Source: Bacteroidota bacterium (lineage in GTDB: Bacteria; Bacteroidota; Bacteroidia; Chitinophagales; Chitinophagaceae). From it: DNA of 64,000 bases. The stretch lies in contig JAEWKC010000034.1 in the NCBI GenBank assembly GCA_023386235.1, positions 62,001-126,000 of the forward strand, given 5' to 3'. Below the pieces are notes generated by a model, which was not told the DNA's origin, did no database searches, and saw only the letters and a program-made list of their open reading frames with translations. The position numbers and the translations under genes are program-made. Of the stretch, positions 17,079 through 25,403 are shown in pieces. Each line of letters starts with the position of its first letter. Positions within the stretch are counted from its first letter, which is position 1.

Positions 17079-17152
17079 GTAATAATAATAGTGGTTCCTA
17101 ATGCAGCATTAGAATTTTTCATAAAATTGCGATATGAATAAACATTCTTCAT
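17069..17152 (-). CDS. Threonine/isoleucine-rich leader peptide of thrA
   Basis: A 27-codon ORF on the minus strand, 115 bases before thrA. It begins MKNVYSYRNF and ends GTTIIITTL, so codons 20-26 are ACC ACT ATT ATT ATT ACA ACC: seven consecutive Thr/Ile codons. E. coli thrL has the same logic (alternating Thr and Ile codons before thrABC). It lies just after a plausible promoter and its stop is in a hairpin loop. The composition in exactly this position makes chance unlikely. Mechanism (transcriptional or translational attenuation) is inferred. Confidence 0.8.
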   Translation of the reverse strand: MKNVYSYRNFMKNSNAALGTTIIITTL

Positions 17153-17163
17153 GAATCGGTAGG

Positions 17164-17196
17164 CAAGATAGTAATATTTTCAATAAAAAATGCAAA
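17164..17196 (-). promoter_or_regulatory. Promoter of the thr leader/thrA transcript
   Basis: On the minus strand TTTG (17196-17193) is followed after 22 bases by TATCTTG (17170-17164), a -7 element one T short of consensus. Transcription would start about six bases before the leader-peptide ATG at 17152. Confidence 0.5.
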
Positions 17197-17258
17197 CGTT
17201 TGAAAAATATTTTTCTCTCTCACTTCTGTCAATTCATAAACGTTCAGTTTTTATTTCT

Positions 17259-17266
17259 TAATTTTG
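17259..17266 (+). promoter_or_regulatory. -7 promoter element of lipB
   Basis: TAATTTTG is a perfect TAnnTTTG match 30 bases before the lipB ATG at 17297. The -33 region is not clear. Confidence 0.5.
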
Positions 17267-17296
17267 TGTTTCTTCTTTTTATTAGAAAAAAAGCAA

Positions 17297-17977
17297 ATGA
17301 AGCAATTGATATTTCAAGACTTAGGCAGAATGGCCTACAAAGCGGCGTGGGACTTTCAGGAGGAAATGCTGAACAATAAAGCCGAAGAAAAAAGAAACAA
17401 CAAGACACCTGATAATCATCTCTATTTTGTAGAACACAATCCGGTATTTACCCTGGGAAAAAATGGCGATGCGCATAATGTATTAATGTCTAACGAGCAG
17501 CTGAAAGAACTGGGAATAGAATACTACCACATTAACCGCGGCGGCGATATCACTTACCACGGACCCGGGCAAATTGTAGGCTACCCTATTATTGACCTGG
17601 AACAATTTAATACCGACCTGGGCTGGTACCTGCGCAGCCTGGAAGAAGTGATCATCCTTACACTGGCAGAGTACGGACTGAAAGCTGACCGCAGCCCCGG
17701 CGAAACAGGCGTGTGGCTTGATCCCGATAAAAAAGGCTTTGAAAGAAAAATATGCGCCATGGGCATTCGCTGCAGCCGCTGGATTACCATGCATGGCTTT
17801 GCTTTAAATGTAAATACCAACCTTCATTATTTCGACTTTATCGTACCCTGCGGTATTCAAAACAAAAAAGTTACGTCGCTCGAAAAAGAATTAGGCCGAA
17901 AAACAGATATGGAAGAAGTAAAGCAAAAACTAATAGCCAACTTCGAAAAAGTCTTTGACACCAAAATAATTTTCTGA
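17297..17977 (+). CDS. lipB: Lipoyl(octanoyl) transferase
   Basis: Transfers octanoate from acyl carrier protein to lipoyl domains of 2-oxoacid dehydrogenases and the glycine cleavage system. 226 residues. The signature RGGDITYHGPGQIVGYPI sits near residues 78-95, and the conserved Lys/Cys region is KICAMGIRCSRWITMHGFALNV. The ATG at 17297 is chosen because the preceding 33 bases overlap the promoter. lipA is not in the window. Confidence 0.95.
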   Translation: MKQLIFQDLGRMAYKAAWDFQEEMLNNKAEEKRNNKTPDNHLYFVEHNPVFTLGKNGDAHNVLMSNEQLKELGIEYYHINRGGDITYHGPGQIVGYPIIDLEQFNTDLGWYLRSLEEVIILTLAEYGLKADRSPGETGVWLDPDKKGFERKICAMGIRCSRWITMHGFALNVNTNLHYFDFIVPCGIQNKKVTSLEKELGRKTDMEEVKQKLIANFEKVFDTKIIF

Positions 17978-18013
17978 TTTTTTTGAAACATTGTTGTAAT
18001 TATTTTTATTTTT

Positions 18014-18028
18014 TGCAATATTGTTGCA
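18014..18028. promoter_or_regulatory. Operator-like palindrome on the TonB receptor promoter
   Basis: TGCAATATTGTTGCA is a 15-bp palindrome (TGCAA-5-TTGCA; six of seven pairs match). It overlaps the first two bases of CATATTTG (18027-18034), a -7-like element ending four bases before the ATG at 18039. A related sequence, AACATTGTT, lies 30 bases upstream (17987-17995). Position and symmetry suit a Fur/Zur-type repressor, which is inference. Confidence 0.5.
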
Positions 18029-18038
18029 TATTTGCAGA

Positions 18039-20429
18039 ATGAAAATTGTATATCAACAATTTATAGCTTTATTCTTATTCTCAATCGCCTGCACAATCGC
18101 CGGCTTGGCACAAGCACAGCAAACGCCTGTTAAAATTATAGTGTCAGATGCAGATGACGACCATGCTGCCATAGCGCAAGCTACAGTACAATCTACTTTC
18201 TTCAATATCAAAACAAATAACAGAGGCGAAGTGATACTACGCACTTATCCTGCAAACGGATTTCACGTAAAAGTAAACGCCGACAATTATTATCCTCTTG
18301 AAAAACATATTTTTCTTAAGCAAGACGTTACCGAATACATCATTGAACTGCATCGCCTGCAAGATACATTGCATACGGTAATCGTAACCGGCTATTCGCA
18401 CGAAGGAGATAATAAAAACTCTGTAACCAGTGTGCTGAATCAAGAGAAGCTCAGGAGTAATAAAGGAAACGATTTAGGCGTATTGCTGCAGGATGTACCA
18501 GGTGTATCTATGTTGCAGACCGGCGCTACCATTTCAAAGCCGGTAATAAACGGCTTGCATAGCAACAGGATAGTGATACTGAACAATGGTGTAAAACAAG
18601 AAGGCCAGCAGTGGGGCGCCGAGCATGCTCCTGAGGTAGACCCTTCCATAGCATCAAATATTGTAGTAGTAAAAGGCGCGGATGCCGTACGCTATGGCGC
18701 GGATGCCATTGGCGGCACCATTCTAATAAACCCGCCAGGCCTGGCCTATGGTGATGCACTGCACGGCGAAGCTTACTTGTTGGGCACATCCAATGCAAAA
18801 TTGTTTGGCGGCGGCGCTTCTGCATGGAGTAGCTTTAAGCAACACCGGCACTGGGCATGGCGTGTACAGGCATCTGCAAAAAAAGGGGGCAACTATAAAA
18901 CTGCGGAATATTTTTTGAATAATACCGGGATACAGGAAATCAACTTCTCAGGAGAGGCAGGCTATAAAAAAGAGAGGTGGAATGTAGAATTATACGCCAG
19001 CCATTTTAATAAGGAAATAGGCATTTTTACCGGAAGCCACATTGGCGATACTTCAGATTTGTTTGCCATCATACAAAACGGGAGACCATTTGAACAGGGC
19101 AGCTTTTCTTACCATATTGACGCGCCTCGTCAAAAAGTAAATCACCAACTGTACAAATTACACGCTACCTACGATTTAAAGAATAAAGGCTCGATACAAT
19201 TGCAATACGCTTTTCAGCAAAACAACCGGCAGGAATATGATTTGAGAAGAGGTGGCAGAAGCGCTACGCCTTCGCTGGACCTTGTTTTGCAAACACAAGC
19301 GGCAGACATACACTGGAAAAATAATTACAATAGAAAATGGAAATCGCAAATTGGCGTGTCTACCGAATATCAATCAAACCATAGCGTGCCCGGTACAGGC
19401 GTTACGCCCCTGATACCTAATTATAAAAACATAGGCGCAGGCTTGTATGCCATTCAAAATTACATACAACCCCGATATGAGCTGGAAGCGGGATTGCGAT
19501 ACGACCTTCTATATCTGAACGCGAAAGGACTGCGCTCTTCTTATATATACGTAGATGAAAACGGGGCAGAAATACCTGCTCATTTACCCGGCGAGTATGT
19601 GCTTATAAAAAATTATTATGGCGGAGAAAGAACCTTTCAGAATGTATCCGGCATTTTGGGCGCCCACTGGAAACCCGGCAATCAATGGCGCATAAGCTCC
19701 AATATCGGGCTTGCCTGGAGGCCGCCGCAGGTAAATGAACTGTACAGCGCGGGATTGCACCACGGTACAGCAAGCATTGAAATAGGCGACAGCACACTTA
19801 CCTCTGAAACCGCATATAAATGGATATCGGCCGTTGCATACAAAACTAAAAAGCTGTCTTTTGATTTGAGCGGCTATGTGCAATACATAAAAAACTATAT
19901 TTTTCTGCAACCGTCTCTGCAGTATCAACAATCGCTGAGAGGCTCTTTTCCAATATTTAATTTTACTCAAACAGATGCTCTGTACACTGGATTTGATTTT
20001 TCAGGAAGATATAGCATTCATACACATTTTGATTATCTCATTAAGGGTGCTCTGGTTCTTGGCAGAGATATCTCCCAGGATACTTACCTGCCCATGATTC
20101 CGCCGTTTCAACTAAGTAATGCCCTGAAATTCAACATAGGATCTTTAGGAGTTTTTCAGGATAATTATTTTACGATAGAATCTGCTTACACTGCCAAACA
20201 AAACAGGTATGAAGAAAACACTGATTTTTCCGATCCGCCTGCCGCGTATCATTTATGGAACGCGGAGATAAATACAAGGATAGCTAAAGGATTTAACCAT
20301 TCATTGATATGCAATATAAAAGCCAACAATATATTGAATGTTTTGTACAAAGACTATCTGGACAGATTCAGATATTACAACCACGGTATGGGAAGAAATA
20401 TACAGTTAAGATTAATTTATCAATTCTAA
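18039..20429 (+). CDS. TonB-dependent outer-membrane receptor, probable metal (zinc) importer
   Basis: 796 residues from the preferred ATG (MKIVYQQF). A signal peptide ends near LAQAQ. A carboxypeptidase-like regulatory domain (about 25-105) follows, then a plug domain (VIVTGYS to GGTILINP, about 110-235) and a 22-strand-type barrel ending in an aromatic residue (LRLIYQF). The plug stretch LNNGVKQEGQQWGAEHAPE resembles ZnuD-like receptors. It is followed after 20 bases by a His-rich lipoprotein, and the promoter carries a palindrome, so metal uptake, most likely zinc, is the best guess. Substrate is not proven by sequence. Confidence 0.9.
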   Translation: MKIVYQQFIALFLFSIACTIAGLAQAQQTPVKIIVSDADDDHAAIAQATVQSTFFNIKTNNRGEVILRTYPANGFHVKVNADNYYPLEKHIFLKQDVTEYIIELHRLQDTLHTVIVTGYSHEGDNKNSVTSVLNQEKLRSNKGNDLGVLLQDVPGVSMLQTGATISKPVINGLHSNRIVILNNGVKQEGQQWGAEHAPEVDPSIASNIVVVKGADAVRYGADAIGGTILINPPGLAYGDALHGEAYLLGTSNAKLFGGGASAWSSFKQHRHWAWRVQASAKKGGNYKTAEYFLNNTGIQEINFSGEAGYKKERWNVELYASHFNKEIGIFTGSHIGDTSDLFAIIQNGRPFEQGSFSYHIDAPRQKVNHQLYKLHATYDLKNKGSIQLQYAFQQNNRQEYDLRRGGRSATPSLDLVLQTQAADIHWKNNYNRKWKSQIGVSTEYQSNHSVPGTGVTPLIPNYKNIGAGLYAIQNYIQPRYELEAGLRYDLLYLNAKGLRSSYIYVDENGAEIPAHLPGEYVLIKNYYGGERTFQNVSGILGAHWKPGNQWRISSNIGLAWRPPQVNELYSAGLHHGTASIEIGDSTLTSETAYKWISAVAYKTKKLSFDLSGYVQYIKNYIFLQPSLQYQQSLRGSFPIFNFTQTDALYTGFDFSGRYSIHTHFDYLIKGALVLGRDISQDTYLPMIPPFQLSNALKFNIGSLGVFQDNYFTIESAYTAKQNRYEENTDFSDPPAAYHLWNAEINTRIAKGFNHSLICNIKANNILNVLYKDYLDRFRYYNHGMGRNIQLRLIYQF

Positions 20430-20449
20430 ACAAATAAAAAATAAACAAA

Positions 20450-21070
20450 ATGAACAAATTCAAATTTTTGTCTCTTATGACGATTGCTGCTACATTATTA
20501 TTAGTAGGCTGTAGTAAAGATCCCGTACATCCGGAAGAAGAACATAACCACGATGATCAGTCAAAAGTAGTATTCACCTTCTACAAAGGGCACTACCACG
20601 GCACTAGTTTTCATAAAGGTGATTCAACAGTGGTAGCGCTACGGCAGGACGGTAAATTTATAAACCCTACAACCAACGCGCTGATTGGCGATGGTAGTCA
20701 GTCTCCGGTTGTGCAACTTTCCGATGGTGAATTACAAAAGTTGTCCATTGTATTTTTAGCCGCCGACGGAGACACGCTAAACGGTGAATTTATTAAAGAA
20801 GCCAATGTGCATCAATTCTTTTTTATCCCTTCGGTAAAAGATGTACTGGAGTATACGTATAAAGATGCCAGATTAGGGTTTGACGGCGACTTTAAGATAC
20901 TTCAAATCAACAAAGAACTGAACCTTGAGGTAGTGTTAAGACACGGGCTTAACAAATCTTCAGAAAGAGCCTGGAACGATGTAAACTTTAGAAATTACGG
21001 CGGATCAGATGATTTTAAAACAACACTTCGTATAAAAACTGTAGAGGGCGAAGCGCATGCGCATGATTAA
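20450..21070 (+). CDS. His-rich metal-binding-type lipoprotein
   Basis: 206 residues. The signal peptide ends LLLVGC, so the mature protein is lipid-anchored at Cys21. Directly after it lies HPEEEHNHDD, and the protein ends GEAHAHD; both clusters could bind zinc or another transition metal. A further HYHGTSFHKGD stretch adds His. No named domain recognised in the body. Co-transcription with the TonB receptor is likely from the 20-base gap and shared terminator. Proposed role: capture of metal at the outer membrane for the receptor; inference. Confidence 0.78.
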   Translation: MNKFKFLSLMTIAATLLLVGCSKDPVHPEEEHNHDDQSKVVFTFYKGHYHGTSFHKGDSTVVALRQDGKFINPTTNALIGDGSQSPVVQLSDGELQKLSIVFLAADGDTLNGEFIKEANVHQFFFIPSVKDVLEYTYKDARLGFDGDFKILQINKELNLEVVLRHGLNKSSERAWNDVNFRNYGGSDDFKTTLRIKTVEGEAHAHD

Positions 21071-21093
21071 TAACAATTGAGATTATAAAAAGC

Positions 21094-21133
21094 GAAAGCC
21101 CAATGAAAGAATTCATCGGGCTTTCTTATTTTT
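21094..21133. terminator. Bidirectional intrinsic terminator between the metal-uptake pair and ftsZ
   Basis: GAAAGCCC (21094-21101) pairs with GGGCTTTC (21118-21125), extended inside by AATGAA/TTCAT, and T-rich sequence follows. On the minus strand it would end the dcw transcript after ftsZ. Confidence 0.8.
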
Positions 21134-21154
21134 AACAACTAAAACTCCATTTCA

Positions 21155-22918
21155 TTAATCGGGCTTTTTGCCATCAAGAAAACTGTTGAGAGTAGAAAGA
21201 TTGATTTTATTTTCTTCTGTTTTCTCTACAGTTATTTTACTGTAATATTCTTCTGCCGTAGAAGAATTTCCCTGCTTTAAATTTTCTAATTTTCTACGTA
21301 CATAAGCCGGTACGCTGTCCATTTCGCTATTAGGATCATTGGAATTTACGTCAAAAGAAAGGTTTCTCAATTTTTGAATTCTTTCTGCGGCTCGGCGCTT
21401 TTGTAGTTCTTCATCTGTCAGGTCGTCTCCCATAAAATTCACTCCCTGGTGAATGGAGGAAGCTTTTTCAGCAGCCCCTTCATGATAAGTAAAGCCAGCC
21501 TGTTCTTCCTCCGGGGCTTCTTCCTCTTCGGCTTCTACTTCTTCAGGACGAGCTACGTATATAGCGGAAGGTTTACTAAGAAATGACTTGGGCTCTTCTT
21601 TTTTTATTTCTTCCGGCGCTTCGGTTGCGGGTATATCTGCGGTTACCTCATTCTTTGCAAACAACCCAAACGAAACGTTGTCATCTTTTTCTTCTTCTTC
21701 AAGCTTAAGTACCAACTTTTCTTTATTCGCTTCCGGTTTTATTTCGGTTTTTTCTTCCTTTTTAATTTCCTCAACCAAAGGTTTGGGAGTATCTTCTACC
21801 TTATTTTTCGCCTCTTCGGTATTATTTGTTTCGGGGAATATAACCACAGGCTTGTGTGCATTGGCTTCTACTTCATCTTCATTTAAACCAAGTACTACAA
21901 TATCTTTTTTTTGAGCTTCGCTAATAATCTTATCGTTTTCTTCGAATGGATCTTTGTTTTCAAAGCCTGTGGCAATAAGCGTTACAGATAAGCTTTTACC
22001 CAAACTATCATCTACGCCCATGCCCACAATTACATCAGTATCTTCACCGGCATTCTTGCGTACATAATCATTAATCAATTCAAACTCATCCATGCCGCAC
22101 TCATACTCTCCGGAACCTGTGATTACATTTAGCAATATCCATTTGGCTCCACGAATATCATTATCATTTAGCAGGGGAGAATTTAAAGCCTGCTCAATCG
22201 CTTTTCTGGCGCGTGTTTCACCTTCTGCCTGCGCGCTTCCTAATATGGCTACTCCGCCGTTTCTCATTACGGTAGACACATCGGCAAAGTCTACAATGAT
22301 ATGTCCTTTGCTGTTAATAATATCCGTAATACATTTTGCCGCGGTAGCTAAAATGTCATCTGCTTTACCAAAGGCTTCTCTTATTTTAAGATCAGTGTAA
22401 AGCATTTTTAATTTATCGTTAGACACTACCAACAACGTATCTACGTATGGCTCCAGTTTTTTTATACCCGCTTCTGCCTGTGCTCTGCGTTTAGGTCCTT
22501 CAAAGCTAAAAGGCGTAGTTACTATACCTACGGTAAGTATACCCATTTCCTGGCATATTTTAGCTATAATAGGAGCGCCGCCAGTACCGGTACCGCCGCC
22601 CATGCCTGCGCAAATAAATGCCATTTTAGTATTTACTTCTAAGATCCTTCTTATTTCTTCTAATGATTCTTCTGTGGCTTTTTCTCCAACATTTGGATTA
22701 GCGCCGGCTCCAAGCCCTTGCGTGAGATGCGGGCCAAGCTGAATTTTGTTGGTGATTTCGCTTAATTCGAGCGCTTTGGCATCGGTATTACACACTATAA
22801 AATCTACGCCTTCCACATCTTGAGAGTACATATAATTTACCGCATTGCTACCTCCGCCTCCTACACCAATCACTTTAATGATGGATGACTGGTTTTTGGG
22901 GATATCAAAATCTATCAT
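21155..22918 (-). CDS. ftsZ: Cell division protein FtsZ
   Basis: Tubulin-like GTPase that forms the division ring. The N-terminal 320 residues are the GTPase and polymerisation core: GVGGGGSNAVNYM near residue 19 and the tubulin signature GGGTGTGGAP near residue 107. 587 residues is long; residues 330-540 form a low-complexity linker of Glu, Lys and Pro, as in Bacteroidota FtsZ. It ends in a short C-terminal peptide after a conserved NSNDPNSEMDSVPAYVRRKL segment. Last gene of the dcw cluster, 93 bases after ftsA. Confidence 0.97.
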   Translation of the reverse strand: MIDFDIPKNQSSIIKVIGVGGGGSNAVNYMYSQDVEGVDFIVCNTDAKALELSEITNKIQLGPHLTQGLGAGANPNVGEKATEESLEEIRRILEVNTKMAFICAGMGGGTGTGGAPIIAKICQEMGILTVGIVTTPFSFEGPKRRAQAEAGIKKLEPYVDTLLVVSNDKLKMLYTDLKIREAFGKADDILATAAKCITDIINSKGHIIVDFADVSTVMRNGGVAILGSAQAEGETRARKAIEQALNSPLLNDNDIRGAKWILLNVITGSGEYECGMDEFELINDYVRKNAGEDTDVIVGMGVDDSLGKSLSVTLIATGFENKDPFEENDKIISEAQKKDIVVLGLNEDEVEANAHKPVVIFPETNNTEEAKNKVEDTPKPLVEEIKKEEKTEIKPEANKEKLVLKLEEEEKDDNVSFGLFAKNEVTADIPATEAPEEIKKEEPKSFLSKPSAIYVARPEEVEAEEEEAPEEEQAGFTYHEGAAEKASSIHQGVNFMGDDLTDEELQKRRAAERIQKLRNLSFDVNSNDPNSEMDSVPAYVRRKLENLKQGNSSTAEEYYSKITVEKTEENKINLSTLNSFLDGKKPD

Positions 22919-23011
22919 AATATTTTTATTTAGTTGTTAGTAATTTTTCAGGTTTGAAAGTAGAATTTTTTTCGAAAAAAATTCTTGTCAAAACCTTATC
23001 TTATCTATATT

Positions 23012-24433
23012 TTAACGTAAATGCGTATCGGATTCTTCTGCAAATAATTCTTTTAACCCGTCTTTGATTTTACCACGCATTTTTTCCCAGAAATCTGCCA
23101 CGCCTACGCCTTTTTTTCCTCCGGGATTTGCGGGTACTTCCGTTGGAGAATCTGCTTCATTCGATAAAAATTCTTCGGGTATATCTACAGCCACTTCTTC
23201 TTCCTCTATAATATATTCGCCGCTGGTCTCATAATCGTTGCAGCCTTTCAGCACAAGACCCAGACAGGTAGAATACATCGGGCTTTTCAGCTGATCAATA
23301 TGGTTAGGTGTCAAATGCTCGTTGGGCAATCCCAGGCGCGCGTTTAACCCGGTAACATATTCTGTTAACTGAATCAGGTTTTTCAATTGCGAGCCACCGC
23401 CTGTAAGTATAATGCCGCCATTCAGCATACGATTATCCAAGCCCACTTGTTTTAAATGATAAGATACAAAATCAAGTATTTCACTCATTCTTGCCTGTAT
23501 AATACCGGCTAAAGTTTTTACACTGATTTGTTTAGAAGGCATGCCTTTTAACCCGTTGATAGTAATATATGCATTGGCTTTAGCCTCATCGGTAATTGCA
23601 GAACCAAATTGTTTTTTCAGCGCTTCTGCCTGATGCCTTAACACACCGAGTCCTAAGCGAATGTCATTGGTGATATTTTCTCCGCCAAAAGGAATAACCG
23701 CCGTGTGTTTCAGAATTCCTTCATAAAATACAGCTAAGTCAGATGTGCCGCCGCCAATATCTAAAATGGCTACACCGGCTTCCAGATCTAAATCGCTCAT
23801 TACAGCAGAGGAAGACGCGAGTGGCTGCAGCACCAGATCTTTCGTGTTCAGCTCGCTGCGTGTAACTGCGCGGTTGATGTTTCTGATAGCGTTTTTATCG
23901 CCAGTGATGATATGAAAATTAGCGCCCACTTTTACACCGTTATGGCCAACCGGTTCTTTTATGTTTTGAAAATTATCTACATAAAAATCCTGCGGAATTA
24001 CATCAATAATCTCATCTCCGGCGGGTATGAAAGTCTTACGCTGATTTTCTATCAGCTGGTCTATTTCGTAGCGTTGAATCTCTATTTCAGGATTTTGCCT
24101 TACCATATCTCCACGTGTTTGCAGGCTTTTGATATGATGACCGGCAATGCCCACATATACATCATGTATGTCTAAGCTGGGGTTGCTTTTAAGACAATTA
24201 TCCACGGCCACACGAATTGCTTTTACCGCCTGGTCAATATTCAACACCTGGCCGTGCTGAACGCCATTGCTGGGAGCAGATCCGAAACCCACGATGTCTA
24301 ATTTGCCCTGTTCGTTTTTGCGACCGGCAATTACCGCGATCTTGGTAGTGCCAATATCCAACCCTACAATGATCGGTGAATTGTAGTGGCGGCTACTATT
24401 CTGTTCGCTGCGAAGATTTACATTTTGATCCAT
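23012..24433 (-). CDS. ftsA: Cell division protein FtsA
   Basis: Actin-fold ATPase that tethers FtsZ to the membrane. 473 residues: IVGLDIGTTKIAVIAG (about 22-37) is the phosphate-1 loop, AILDIGGGTSDLAVF the phosphate-2 loop, and GIILTGGGSQLKNL the adenosine loop; SHS2/1C insert domain lies between. A Glu/Pro-rich linker precedes a C-terminal amphipathic segment containing FWEKMRGKIKDGLKELF, the likely membrane-targeting helix. Follows ftsQ by 13 bases. Confidence 0.96.
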   Translation of the reverse strand: MDQNVNLRSEQNSSRHYNSPIIVGLDIGTTKIAVIAGRKNEQGKLDIVGFGSAPSNGVQHGQVLNIDQAVKAIRVAVDNCLKSNPSLDIHDVYVGIAGHHIKSLQTRGDMVRQNPEIEIQRYEIDQLIENQRKTFIPAGDEIIDVIPQDFYVDNFQNIKEPVGHNGVKVGANFHIITGDKNAIRNINRAVTRSELNTKDLVLQPLASSSAVMSDLDLEAGVAILDIGGGTSDLAVFYEGILKHTAVIPFGGENITNDIRLGLGVLRHQAEALKKQFGSAITDEAKANAYITINGLKGMPSKQISVKTLAGIIQARMSEILDFVSYHLKQVGLDNRMLNGGIILTGGGSQLKNLIQLTEYVTGLNARLGLPNEHLTPNHIDQLKSPMYSTCLGLVLKGCNDYETSGEYIIEEEEVAVDIPEEFLSNEADSPTEVPANPGGKKGVGVADFWEKMRGKIKDGLKELFAEESDTHLR

Positions 24434-24446
24434 AATGATATTTATT

Positions 24447-25403
24447 TTAGTTGTTATTATTGGTTTGCTTGTTTTCTTTTTGTTTTACTTTGACAGTGGT
24501 TTGTGGTGAGGCCAGCTTCTTATCTCTGTTTTCAATATCAATGTTCCCATTTGATTTCTTATTATCAGCCGCAGAATCAGTGATGTTTAAAGGATCTACA
24601 ACCGTAGAATCGTATAAGTTTACAGGTATACCAAACACTGCATCATTTCTTTTGGAACTATCCCTTACAGTGGCCACCACCTGACCATTGTATTGCACAT
24701 CTATTTTTTTATATTTATCGAGACCTTTATTAATCATTACCTGCTTATAAAAACTATAGAGTTTATTAAATTTATCATCCAGATTTTCTGCTTTACCTAT
24801 GTAAACCAGATGATTTCCCAGCACCGGTACAATTTCAAATTCATTTTTGTTAATGATGTTCAATTGCGAGATCATGGAAGACCAAAAAGTATCTCTGTTG
24901 ATAAATAAACTTACATTGCTTATATCTGCTATCAGCAGGCTGTCATCTAACCCGTTTTGTGGAAACGAAGTAAATACGGGCAGCCTGGTAGTAACTTTTG
25001 AATTTACCGGTAAATATTTTTCTGTACTATCAATATAAAATGTTTCTCCCTGCGTAGTGAATACTCTTGCTATCGGGTCGCTCTGATCAATTCTTATTTG
25101 CAGAATATTATTGTTATCAAAAAATACATCCGCTTTTTTTACCCAGACATCTTTATACAGCACATTTTCTATTTGCTGTAAGTTGATAGAATCCAGCACA
25201 TAGCCTATTCTTCCACCATTGGTGCTAACTATATTTTTTATCTGCTCTTCATTTACAAATACATATTCTTTTTTGCCCACAATTTCCACTTTTATGCCTT
25301 TGCATTTGCCGTATTTCTTTTCTTGACCGGCATAGACAAAAAGAGCGATTGTTGCAAAGAACAACATCAGCCAGCTGATCAATATGATTTTTCTTTTTGT
25401 CAT
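24447..25403 (-). CDS. ftsQ: Cell division protein FtsQ/DivIB
   Basis: Bitopic division protein linking early and late divisome components. One N-terminal membrane helix (about residues 6-24) is followed by a POTRA-like region (FVNEEQIKNIV and onward) and a beta domain to about residue 250. The last 60 residues are low-complexity, Lys/Asn/Gln-rich. 318 residues is normal for the phylum. The start overlaps the murC stop by four bases (25400-25403), which indicates coupling; position in the cluster supports the call. Confidence 0.9.
   Translation of the reverse strand: MTKRKIILISWLMLFFATIALFVYAGQEKKYGKCKGIKVEIVGKKEYVFVNEEQIKNIVSTNGGRIGYVLDSINLQQIENVLYKDVWVKKADVFFDNNNILQIRIDQSDPIARVFTTQGETFYIDSTEKYLPVNSKVTTRLPVFTSFPQNGLDDSLLIADISNVSLFINRDTFWSSMISQLNIINKNEFEIVPVLGNHLVYIGKAENLDDKFNKLYSFYKQVMINKGLDKYKKIDVQYNGQVVATVRDSSKRNDAVFGIPVNLYDSTVVDPLNITDSAADNKKSNGNIDIENRDKKLASPQTTVKVKQKENKQTNNNN

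Noticed and set aside
16954..17296. Riboswitch upstream of thrA or lipB
   Set aside because: No conserved riboswitch core is recognisable; the Thr/Ile leader peptide explains the minus-strand side.
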